Assembly: GCF_000143415.4 (NCBI RefSeq)
Contig: NW_003314339.1
Coordinates: forward strand, 727,101 to 791,100
DNA length: 64,000 nucleotides
Reading direction: 5' to 3'
Source of the DNA: Selaginella moellendorffii
Lineage: Eukaryota; Streptophyta; Lycopodiopsida; Selaginellales; Selaginellaceae
Positions 10,809-20,900 of the stretch are shown piece by piece (positions within the stretch are counted from its first letter, which is position 1; every line of letters begins with the position of its first letter). Below the pieces are notes generated by a model. That model was not told where the DNA came from and made no database searches. It was given only the letters and a program-made list of their open reading frames with translations. The position numbers and the translations under genes are program-made.

Positions 10809-11444
10809 TTTATTCAGTAAAATGGGACTAGGTACAAATTTTCAAGTATTTGAAAATGACGTGAAATTATATGTTTTTTGTCCAGGGGCTAGACATATCT
10901 GGGGCATGGTGACTAGCGCGGTGACCTTATGTCCAGACTGAGTCCATCTAGTTGTATAATAAATCTCATTGTCAAGGTGAACAAGCCGAATCTGAAGCTA
11001 AAGAAGAGCGATGGCATGCGCGCACACACTATTTGTTTGTTCATTGAGCGTGTGGTGAGCTTTCCAAGATGAACATCATTCCTATTAGCCAGACATATAA
11101 CTTAATGGTGAGAACATTTAGATATTATTCAATGTTATCTTTTTCTAACGAATCTAATTGTGAAGGTGTAGCAAGAGGCATTGCTAGTCTGGAGAAGTCA
11201 TTTAACTCATTTGACCCTTAGTGTATTTTCATGAAACTAAATAACATTCATATTATTAAGGAATTTCTCTAGTACCTTTTTTTTACGACATAGAGGCTTG
11301 CATTTCTTTCAAAGGTGATTTAGTAAAAGGCCTGAGGGCACATGCCATTCTATTTCTCAGACCGGTATTAAGATATACTAGTGCAAAGGGAAAAAGGTAT
11401 TTGGTGATCAAGTAAATGGCATGAGGGCACACGCCATTATAAGC
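10809..11444. other. T13 subterminal non-coding region, copy B
   Basis: Matches 3649-4282 in reverse and 40004-40639 directly. No gene. It holds a GTGAACAAGCCGAATCT module near 10976-11000, followed by a palindrome half (GATGGCATGCGCGCAC), and palindromes near 11327-11349 and 11417-11438. Confidence 0.6.
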
Positions 11445-11702
11445 CTAAGCGCTAGTGGACACCTCCTTTTTGGTACTCTCAGCGGTACTATCATCCTTCT
11501 CCGGGTCAATTGTTTTGCTTTGGATTGTTGTCTCTGACGTTACTGGGGCGTTCTCGATAGTTGTTAATGTTGCCGTTTGTTCAGAAAAATGATCACCTGG
11601 AGTATAGTACGGGGAGTTTGGAAGACTTATATATTCTACATCTTCACGTATCTCCTTGTCCGTCTCCTTTTCTGCCTCACTTACAGATTTTGTGCTTGCC
11701 AT
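11445..11702 (-). CDS. Conserved 85-residue Ser/Thr/Glu-rich ORF, copy B
   Basis: Same as 3391-3648 with one Thr-to-Ile change near residue 66. It lies downstream of the DUF7869 gene on the same strand, about 290 bp away. Hydrophilic, no membrane segment, no recognised domain. Possibly the terminal exon of the transposase transcript. Confidence 0.4.
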   Translation of the reverse strand: MASTKSVSEAEKETDKEIREDVEYISLPNSPYYTPGDHFSEQTATLTTIENAPVTSETTIQSKTIDPEKDDSTAESTKKEVSTSA

Positions 11703-11990
11703 GAGAACGCTCTTCACCCTAAAATATGGAGTTCGTTGTGTTATAAAAGGAAACCAACACACACGCTGCAAGGGAATGATGGTACATAAAGCACGTAAGC
11801 CCACAATATGGGTTTATGTGCCATTAATATGGGCCACACGCCATATTATTAGATTTATGCACGTGTGATTGGTAAATGCATATGTCACATCATCTTTGTT
11901 TTACCTCACACACTATATCAAGCCTCCTCTGATTCAGATTCGGATTGTTCACCTTGAAATAAAATACATTAGAAACTTTGTAAAGGAATA

Positions 11991-14900
11991 TTAATGAATC
12001 TCACCTTGAACCCGAGTTATGAATGCTCTTGCTGCATCTCTTGCATGGTCTGGCAAGGTGATGGTGGCACTCTGCTTCCGCATCCAACCATGCACAACAT
12101 TATCCACCGATATGCTCATGCTGGGATCCCTTGGATTCAGCACCCATCTCTTTTCTAGGCAATCCTTCGTATATCCGGAACTTGGCTTGAACCACTCCAC
12201 AGTTACATTGAAGGAGTTAGTTTCCGCGTCCTCCTTTGCATCAGTGATGCAGCACCCCACCCATATCATTTGTTTTTTATTACTGGGTCTGACAAGCACG
12301 ACCATTCCTTTGCAGACCTGTACTGGATTGAATGCTGAATCCGGCTTCTTGTTCCTCGGCCCACAATAGTGATCCTCAACATCGTTATCTGTCACTGCAT
12401 TTCCAGAGGACATTGTTCCGCTACTATCTGGTGCTCTGGGTTCTGGCCAAAAGGACTCTTCCAATTCTTCATATACAACCGGCCCATTTTGGATAGCAGA
12501 TATAATCTTCTCCCAGTATTCAAGCAAAGGCTTGCACCTCTTAAAATAGGATTCTCCACCAAACACCAACCCCCTCTTCCAGAAGGCAATATGCTGTCTA
12601 ATCCCGGCCACTATACTTTCCTGGTCTTTGAGTCCATCCGGGTGCATCGGCCGTGGGGAACCCTGAGGAATCATAGGTTCCCCAGTTATGGGATCTCTTT
12701 TGAAGAGTTCAATGCCGTCCACTGGCAGCCACACTGTGTCCCATTCTCTCATCTTGTACCTCATCACTGGAGCACCGTCACACATGCTGAAATGAAACTG
12801 AAGAGGCTTGGAGTGGCCAATCAGCGTTTCGGATCCATCCCTGATGTAGCCTCTTACAAACCCCTTAAAGTCTGGAACCTCTGTCAGAAGTGCAGCTTCA
12901 ACAGTGCCTTTGATGCAATTTTGGAATTCATCGTAGAGTTGTGGGAGGGTGAGGACATTGGATCGCCGGAGGGACTCTGCCAGGTGACTGAACATGGCAT
13001 CGACGTCTTCATGAGTGTGCCCAACCATGAGAAAGCCAAGTGTAACCGTTTCAAATATGCCTTTGGCAACAAGCATCGCCAAGTACGCGAAGACGTACAT
13101 GTTTTTGTTCTCACTGCCAGCATTGTCTGTTTGGAGCAGAAGATGGGGTGGAAGGCCACATCGGCCGCAAGAACTTCCTTGAGATTCTGCTTCGTTTGGA
13201 TGAGGCTGTGCATTCACCGGGCGACCAGCCTCGTCGGAATGGCATGAGGCCTCACGTGATAACCCTACAATCTGACGGCCAACATATTCACTGGGATGGC
13301 ATGGGGCCCCACGCGATACTGCAAGCCTTTGCTCCTCCTCCAGCTGAACCCTGTATGGGGTTCGATCGACAAGGGCCTTATGCAAGGGTTGGCCGTTCAG
13401 CTCAGTCTGCGCACTTTGCAGAGACCTTAAGTGTTTTGCTAGGGACGCAATCATCATGTTTGCACCCCCGCCACCCCATAGAGGTACAAAGAAGTTCCCA
13501 TAGTTCTGGGCACCATGCCCATGAGCGATTATGCCAAACAAAGACACAGGCAGCTGCATGGATGAAGAGATTGCCTTGGGGGCAGGATTGAGTCGAGGTA
13601 AGCACGTCTTTTTCTGGTCCATTTTGTCGTGGATGATGCAGAGGTAAGAGTCAGGTCTCTCCATGGAGAGAATCCTGTTATGATAATATGCAGTCCTGCA
13701 GCTTCTCTGCTCGATGTTGTGGTCGAGCCGCCTTCTAACCAACGTCTCTCGCTCTTGAGCGCTGCAAGAATTCTTCGACAAAGCCATTTTGATAGCAGTG
13801 CACTCGTCACACTTTGAAAAGCTGGAGTACTTTCCTATACTCACATCCCTGAACCTGTTGCTCCACAATCTACTAAATCTAGATTGGCTCAGCTTCCTGT
13901 AGCCATTACTCTGGAGTTCCCGATTCACATCTTCCAATATGGCCCCCTTGGTATACATGGAAGGGAGAACTCGTTGGGTGTCTCGTGTTCCATCTTCCAA
14001 GAGGCGGGTTTTATGTGGTTGCTGCTCGCTACATGTCTCGACAAACCTCTTGAAGATTGCCTCTCCATATACAACATGACCCCTGGTTTTGTGCGTACCG
14101 TCGTTCCCATGGACTGCCTGTTGAACCCTTTGTTCCTCGAACTCAGTTTTGATTCTGTAGAATGTGGTTCGAGGGACTCCATAAATGATTCTCCATGCCT
14201 TCATGCAGACCAAACCCCTCTGGAAGACCATGCCCCCCACCTGATGTTCTGAAGCATCAACAGATGACCGTAATGCCTCATACACAAAATTGCGAGCTGC
14301 CTTCCAGGACAATGTCTTGTATCTTGCTCTCTCCTCTTCAATAGCATCCCAATCAGCATGTTGACAGCACCTCCTCTTGCAACAAGCAACTGTCGAGACC
14401 ATTCGAACCTCCATCGCCATTTTCTGCCTTTTCGGTTCGTTGCTCAGATCCCTTTGGCTGCGCTTTAGGAAGGTGTACTTTCTTTTCCCATGAAGAGATG
14501 TTCTGTCATCAGTTGTAGTGGTGTTTGATTGTGAATCCTTCACATTCTCAAACACTAAGTGCCTCAATTTCCACCGCACAATGCGTCCACTAGTCAGATT
14601 GTTTTCTTCTGTGTCAACAACCTCTAAAATCGCAACTCCAATATCATCCCAGCCCAATTCTTGATTAGCAACCGCATCTCTTGGATCGACAACTGTGGCT
14701 AAGCCCTCAGCTACCACCTCCCCCTCGGGGTTGTTTAGAAACACCTTTGCCTGAATCCATGTAGCACGGTTTTTAAGATCCACGGAGGGAACATGCGTCG
14801 CACTTGCGCTGTCCCCAACATCTGCTTTCTTCTGAAGATTTTTCAAGGCAACAACAACATTTACCCCGATGACCATCTCTCCTTGTTCAATAGCGACCAC

Positions 14901-15059
14901 ATTCCCATCGAAGACAGTCTCTACTGATACAGCAGCATTGCCTTCCCCAAGCCTTTGACAGTGTATAACAAAGTTCCGATCCATAGACACAAGGGTCCCT
15001 TTTGCAACTCTCTTCCCACCATTCAAAATGTAAACCTTTTCCCCAACCCTGAAGGCCAT
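11991..15059 (-). CDS. DUF7869-type RNase-H-like transposase, copy B (1,022 residues)
   Basis: One uninterrupted frame of 1,022 residues from ATG at 15059. The N-terminal 190 residues begin MAFRVGEKVYILNGG, beta-rich and possibly a small barrel domain. A basic stretch (about 190-220) and a Cys-rich patch (ACCKRRCC) follow. An HTH-like segment lies at about 295-307, then a CxxC (KCDEC). The catalytic-type acids are D478/D481 (IHDKMDQ), D645 (TDNAGSEN) and E684/D685/D687 (GHTHEDVDAMF), the order expected of an RNase-H fold. The C-terminal part (about 920-1022) looks like a second small beta domain. Cut-and-paste transposition of T13 is inferred from its place between the inverted repeats. Copy A has the same gene; copy C keeps only its two ends. 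Splicing at its 3' end may add a short acidic tail. Superfamily not determined: Sola, Ginger and Chapaev also give 4-bp duplications. Confidence 0.75.
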   Translation of the reverse strand: MAFRVGEKVYILNGGKRVAKGTLVSMDRNFVIHCQRLGEGNAAVSVETVFDGNVVAIEQGEMVIGVNVVVALKNLQKKADVGDSASATHVPSVDLKNRATWIQAKVFLNNPEGEVVAEGLATVVDPRDAVANQELGWDDIGVAILEVVDTEENNLTSGRIVRWKLRHLVFENVKDSQSNTTTTDDRTSLHGKRKYTFLKRSQRDLSNEPKRQKMAMEVRMVSTVACCKRRCCQHADWDAIEEERARYKTLSWKAARNFVYEALRSSVDASEHQVGGMVFQRGLVCMKAWRIIYGVPRTTFYRIKTEFEEQRVQQAVHGNDGTHKTRGHVVYGEAIFKRFVETCSEQQPHKTRLLEDGTRDTQRVLPSMYTKGAILEDVNRELQSNGYRKLSQSRFSRLWSNRFRDVSIGKYSSFSKCDECTAIKMALSKNSCSAQERETLVRRRLDHNIEQRSCRTAYYHNRILSMERPDSYLCIIHDKMDQKKTCLPRLNPAPKAISSSMQLPVSLFGIIAHGHGAQNYGNFFVPLWGGGGANMMIASLAKHLRSLQSAQTELNGQPLHKALVDRTPYRVQLEEEQRLAVSRGAPCHPSEYVGRQIVGLSREASCHSDEAGRPVNAQPHPNEAESQGSSCGRCGLPPHLLLQTDNAGSENKNMYVFAYLAMLVAKGIFETVTLGFLMVGHTHEDVDAMFSHLAESLRRSNVLTLPQLYDEFQNCIKGTVEAALLTEVPDFKGFVRGYIRDGSETLIGHSKPLQFHFSMCDGAPVMRYKMREWDTVWLPVDGIELFKRDPITGEPMIPQGSPRPMHPDGLKDQESIVAGIRQHIAFWKRGLVFGGESYFKRCKPLLEYWEKIISAIQNGPVVYEELEESFWPEPRAPDSSGTMSSGNAVTDNDVEDHYCGPRNKKPDSAFNPVQVCKGMVVLVRPSNKKQMIWVGCCITDAKEDAETNSFNVTVEWFKPSSGYTKDCLEKRWVLNPRDPSMSISVDNVVHGWMRKQSATITLPDHARDAARAFITRVQGEIH
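13235..13318. repeat. Two T13 palindromes inside the transposase coding sequence
   Basis: About 13239-13261 (ATGGCATGAGGCCTCACGTG...) and 13297-13318 (ATGGCATGGGGCCCCACGCG...). Both lie inside the frame and are kept in copy A (1408-1430, 1351-1372). They encode the short peptides REASCH and RGAPCH, in a poorly conserved linker just before the second catalytic motif. Confidence 0.8.
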
Positions 15060-16353
15060 TCTGAAAGTGTAGAAAAGAAGTTAAGACCATACAAAAAATA
15101 ATTGGAGAATGGCCTAAATCATAACATACCAAACAACCTCAATAGCATGAGGCCACATGCCATTATTCAAACATGCTATTGACACCCACGTGAAATTTCG
15201 CATTCACAAAATTGGCATGAGGCCTCATGCCATCTTGATATACACACAGCTGCAGGCAAGTAAAAACATACATGACAATACGCTAGCCATGAAATTGCAA
15301 GGGCCCAAGATGGCATGTGGCCTCATGCCATTTCTAAATGTGGTCCTAAGCCATTCCATGGTGAACATACCAGGAAGCACAAGTGCCGAATATCAAGAGG
15401 AAGCGGTAGCCACACCAAAGACAGTGCCGCTCGCAACACCGCAACTACTCGTAGCGCCGCTCACAACACCGCAACTGCTCGTAGCGCCGCTCGCACAAAC
15501 TGCCACTCGCATAAACTGCCGCTCGCAATGGCGCTCGCAATGCCGCAACCGCTCGTAGACGCATAAACCACAGCCCACAACGCCGCTTACACAAGCAGCG
15601 CTCACTGCGCTCAGCGGAACCAAGAACACGGCGCACAAAAATGATAGACCTAGGAATGAGTTCGAGAATTCAAAAATAACACACGCTTGAACGTCACATC
15701 AAATCCTCTGACAAACCAGATCTTATGATTCCTCTGACAAATTTCAAACTGAGTAGCTTCTAGACTTTGCTGTCGGAGGTTGAACTTTGTCACATCATGT
15801 CCTTGCCTCGATCCAGCTGTGCCATGTCAGTGATTCGAACTTTGCCATGCCATGTCAGCGATCCGCGCCAAGATTATTCGCCGTGTAAAGGAATAATTAC
15901 GCTGTGTGTGTACGTCCATTTATGGCAATATAAGGCCACACGCCATTCAAAGAATAATGCTAGTCGAGCATTTTTTGGTGCATTTTTGGGTTCAAAATTG
16001 CATGAGCCCACACGCTATAAAGTTTACCTGTACCAAAAATAGAAACAGCTTTATTTACTTGGGAATTTAAGTGGTTGAGGCATTTTTAAACTTACAAACA
16101 CATGCCCTACTTACATTCCTTTGGTTGCCTAAAATTCAAAAATATTATAAACCTTTCTTTTTGCATTTTCAATGTTTTCAATTATGGTTTTTGATTTTCG
16201 TAGGACCAGCCTAGTAATCTATTTGCATCCCGTCATGTTTATAGCTAGCTTTCGTTTGTCCCCTTCGCTAGCCTGAGATACATCTGCTCGGCATCTGCCT
16301 CTTACAGCATTTGCCCAGAAAGGGCATCTTTCTTCACGCAGCATTTGCCACAT

Positions 16354-16380
16354 GTTTAGGGTTTAGGGTTTAGGGTTTAG
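16354..16380 (+). repeat. Plant-type telomere-like run (TTTAGGG)n
   Basis: Nearly four tandem TTTAGGG units inside the T13 intergenic region; copy C has the same run with one changed base (about 43572-43598). Too short to be a telomere. Confidence 0.85.
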
Positions 16381-17341
16381 CAATTCAGTAGCTTGATAAA
16401 CATGCAAATACAAAACTTGATGCAAAATCCTTTGATATGTCACAATGCCCCTAGGACCATAAACACATTTCAATAGAGAGGGTCCTTTCATTTCATAACT
16501 CCTTACGTAGATCTTGGTGAAACCAGAGTTAGTGAAGTTAGTTTCTTGTGATCCCGCATCTGATTGTGATGTCCCTTTGCAGTTTCGATGGAAAGGTCAA
16601 TGCACACCAAACTGTAAAATCTTGGAGCAAAATAACGGTCGGATCTATGGCAAATGCCCCTGAAACATTGTAAGGCTCGTGTGGTCTCATGTGGTGTCCG
16701 ATCGAGATGCTTCTTTGCAGGGTCATCAAGAAAGACATTGTATACCATTCTGTAAAATCTAGTTGGATCTCCAGAAAACTCAAAAAAATCTCGCGCGTGT
16801 CAGAATATCCTAGGAATATACTCCTATGTGCCCCTGAAAATGGCATGCGGCCCCACGCCATTCAAGAGATAATGCCAGATGACGCCGAGAATTTTTTGGT
16901 GCATTTTTTGGGTTCAAAATTGCATGAGCCCACACGCTATAAAGTTTATCTTTGCCAAATAGAGAAAAGTTTATCTGTGTCATGTGAAGTAGTTACAGTC
17001 CTTTGTGCTCGGCATCTGCCTCTTGCAGCATTTGCACTGAAAGGGAATTTTTCTCCATTCAGCATTTGGCCCTGAAAATGGCATGCGCCCACACGCCATT
17101 CAAGGAATAACGCCACAGGACGCCTGGATTTTTGGGTTTAAAATGTTTAGGGTTTTTTGGGTTTTTTCAAAATATTTTGGGTCCAACGTTTTTTGGGTTT
17201 CTTTGGTTCAAAATTGCATGAGCCCACACGCTATAATATTGATTTGAGAGAAAAATAGAAACAGATAGAATTTCTTTATTTAGCTGAACATCTGCCATTT
17301 TTGGAAATACAAGATGCTTTGGAATATCCAATCATGCATGG

Positions 17342-17349
17342 TATAAATA
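17342..17349 (+). promoter_or_regulatory. Candidate TATA box for the large T13 gene
   Basis: TATAAATA about 600 bp before the proposed ATG, preserved in copy C at about 44574. The distance implies a long 5' leader over the GC-rich CTCGCGCTCGC stretch. Supported by position and motif only. Confidence 0.35.
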
Positions 17350-17949
17350 TAGCGAGGGTATTAAATGATATCCCAATCATGATCTTTCTTTTGGATTTCG
17401 CGTGCATGCAGTCCGAGGAATGATGACGTTGCGGATTTCTTTTGGATTTTGCGTGCTTGCATGCGCGCGGCAATCCAGAAATTAATGGTGGCGCCCAAGT
17501 TCGAGGAATGATGACGTGGCGGGATTACCAACCGTTGTGACATTTCGCGCGTGTGAGGTTAGGTTTTGCATTTTGCTTCGTACTCGCGCTCGCGCTCGCA
17601 TCACACTCGCGCTCCCGCTCGCATCGCGCTCCCACTCGCGATCACGCTCACTTCTCTACAGGTTTCTCGTGTGCATCGGCGTCCACTCGTGCTTGCATCA
17701 CACTCGCGCTCGCATCGCGCTCGTGTGCATCGGCGTCCACTTCAAGACACACCCAGTTTGTAACTTCGCCGCCAACTCCGCCGCCCACTCCACCACCCAC
17801 ACGCAGCCCACTTGGCGTCCCGGGAGATTTCAACACCACTCTCCAACTGTAAGTGGCAGAGTAGCCTTGCTGCTACGATCCGCTGCACACACAGTGCACA
17901 TTCGCCAGCGAGTCCGGCCTCGATTGTCACGGCCTCCATTCGGCTTCAA

Positions 17950-20900
17950 ATGGTAAGTCTTTTAGACCAAGTAGAAAATGGCATGAGGCCACATGCCATT
18001 CAGTAGCAACATTGGCATGCACCGATTGGGCTCTCGAGTGCAGTCCGGTTACAGATGGCGTGTAGCCTCACGCCATCTTAGGATGCAGCCTCAAGACATC
18101 TGATGCAGTGGTGAATGGCGTGTGGCCTCACGTTATTTCCAGCTGCTAGCTTTTCATCTGTCAGCTCTAATTGTTGTGCATTTTTGAACAGGCGAGGAAT
18201 TGCGTTCTTCTTCCAGCCACTGTCAATGTGGATGCAGAGAAGGGGGAGGAGCTCACCAGTTGGACTTTCGGGATGGAAGGCGAGGATCTGATGCTGTACA
18301 ACACAGATGGTGGGAGAAAAGAATGCATGGGGATCCTCATCCAAGTGACAGACACTCCATGCAGTTCCATGCAAGAATATGGACTGGCACTTGTGGTAGA
18401 GACAGCGTCCGCCTTCAAGATCCACCTTGCACATCCTAGCGGCTTCCCGGAGGGGGGCAGCAGCTATGAGGAATTCCTAGAGGGAGCTAGGGAGAGGTTG
18501 TCCAGGAGGCCCACAATTTCAAAGACGCTGCGGGTCTATGAAGATCACATGGAATCCACGGACCTCACCTGCGGCGATGTTCAAAAACTATATTCCAACA
18601 TTGAGCCGTTGAGAGTGCCTCCAGTTTGCGAAGCGAAGGGGAAGGGGGTCGATCTGGAAACTACCCCGAAGCAGAAAAGGGTGGTCAAGCTCAAGCCGAC
18701 GTCCGACTCTGCTGCTCCAAAAAAGAAGCTACTCGGTGATGCCATTGCCTCGGGTTCGAACACTACACCCACCAAAAAGAAGAGCCGCAAAGAGCAGAAA
18801 GAGCAAGAAGAGGCAGCAAAAATCGTCGCAGATAATAGTACTTGTTACTATTCCAACAAAGTATATACAATCGACGTGAGCCGTATCGAGATCCAAAGCA
18901 AATACAACCACAGGCTAGTATCTGATGAGTGGGTGGAGAAACTGAAGCAGAAGATGCTGGCAAGTCCAGTAACACCCGACATCGCAGACGTGATCCCCTA
19001 CTACCAAACAATGAAGGGCGAGACGAGGTTTCCAGACTTGATCAATAGGAAGGTGTTGGACGATCAGAACATCCGGTTCTATGCCGTCTCCAGGCAGCAT
19101 TCTAGCTTGGCGATGCAACAGATAGTTGTGGATATTATGGTGGGCGAGGAGGTGAAGAAAGTCTTCAAGACAAGAGTTGTCCACCTGATAAAAGGCAACT
19201 CGCCCCTCCGATCTATCATATACATCTCCCACGCGCAGAATGTCAAGCAAGAAACGTGCTACAAATCGGGTCTGCACGAGACATTGGCATGAACACGGAA
19301 GCTCTGGGTTCAACTGAAGAAGCCACAAAAACCAGGACAAGGACGTGCACTAGCAACTAGCGCCTGGCAGGTAAGCCTCGTTGCATGTGGCATAGCATGT
19401 GGCCTCACGCCATTTCCATTGCAGGAATTCTCGAGTCTTCTCTCGAAAACACTGGGGGTCAATGACACACTCAGCATCCATAACATTCTACTCGCGACAA
19501 AAGTTGTTTTTGACAAATGGGTAGATGTGCTAAGGAGGTACCATGACGGGGAGTTGCTAAACTCAATGGGTGTGGAGGACGGCCGGAAGCCCAATGATTT
19601 GAAGCTCAACGCCTTGCGTTTCTCGCGGTCTCTAGACGACGACGACCTTTTGACAGTGGCTAATACTCTTCTACGTAGTGAAGTAGTCTTCAACAAGACC
19701 AAAATGACTCCCGGCCATATTGTGACATACGAGGACTTGTGCACGACTTTGAGAGCTCGTGCGCTATTGAAGGATTGGATCTTCGAGCAAGTGGCCGTGG
19801 CGAGGGTGAGCATCGACACCACGCAAGAGATGATGGAAGAGCTGGACTTGTCAAATGAAGACATCGACGAGTACGTGAAGGGGGCCCCCAAGTTCATCGA
19901 TCTGCTGCGGGATGCCACGAAAAGTAAAGCTGAGAAGTTGGATCAGTATCCAAATTTCATTAAGAGGGATGTCGACCGCCGGCTTCAGAAACAGCTCGAC
20001 CCCGCAGCAGAGGCCTATCGAGAACCTTACCGGGTATACGTGAATTCGGATGAGGATCAAAGGTGGAGGAGCATCGTTTCCCGCGGAGATGAGCAGGTCA
20101 AGAACATCTTTTGTGTGATGGACTTCACAAACGAGGAGATCACTCATGTAGACGAAGTCAGCTCCATCATTGACTTAATGGTGGGACTTGCGGAGGTGGA
20201 ATCTTCAGTCCACTATATGATCTACGACTCCGAATCCTATCACAAGTTTTGGAAGGCCTTGAACGAGGTGAAGGATCGGTTGAAAGGCAAGGAGATGCGG
20301 GAGATCCATGGGATAATGGCTAAGAAGAAGATACCGACGAATGTCCGCATCTTCACAGTCGCCCTTGTTATTGGTCCTGCAGCAGAGTGGGACTGGAGTG
20401 ACTTCCCAGCTTCGTTCAACAAAGCCGATCGAATTGATCTGAGGGAGGTCAATTTACCCGTGCCTGAGGAACTGAAGACGGCTATGGAGCTTTCGAATCC
20501 AAGGAAAGCTCCAGGTGCAGCATGGGAAATGCTCAGCTGGGTCTTCAACGCAATAGCGGGTGACTCCAAGGGCAAATGCGTTGTCGAGTACAACTGCGGC
20601 GGACTATTCTTTCGAGCCGCACTACTCAAGGGTGTCCCGTGTGTTGCGGTGACAAACTCCATTGAAGAGGTGACTTCAATGGAGCATATAATTACAGTTG
20701 CCAAAGAAAAACAGTATCTTCTCTACGAACCTGGTGAGTACGCACTTTAAGTTTAAATGTTATCTCACAAGCTCTGTATGCAGGTGCGTGGCCACCCCCA
20801 GATGCTGAAACGGCGTTAACAGCTACTGATGTTAGGCCGAGGTCACAACCTGCACAAGGTAAGGTCACGTGAGGCCTCACGCCATTTTGATTATAGATCG

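Larger units (their letters stand above)
15060..17949. promoter_or_regulatory. Divergent intergenic region between the two T13 genes
   Basis: No convincing protein gene in 2.9 kb. It contains five full 22-bp palindromes (15142-15164, 15212-15233, 15310-15331, 16840-16861, 17078-17099). A 50-bp module (GGGTTCAAAATTGCATGAGC...ACGCTATAA) occurs three times (about 15988, 16910, 17206). There is a TTTAGGG run and a CTCGCGCTCGC-rich stretch (17583-17725). Both genes must start from here, so both promoters should lie within it. Copy C retains it at 42278-45182. Confidence 0.55.

Noticed and set aside
16354-16380. Internal telomere
   Set aside because: Fewer than four units, inside a transposon and present in two copies at the same element position.
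17508-17956. 146-codon frame over the CTCGCGCTCGC stretch
   Set aside because: Low-complexity GC repeat with several overlapping open frames; copy C differs in length and frame, so it is more likely 5' leader.
19419-20750. A separate 443-codon gene beginning at 19419
   Set aside because: It begins in the acceptor of the 54-nt intron, and copy C reads continuously from the previous exon into it, so it is an exon of the larger gene.
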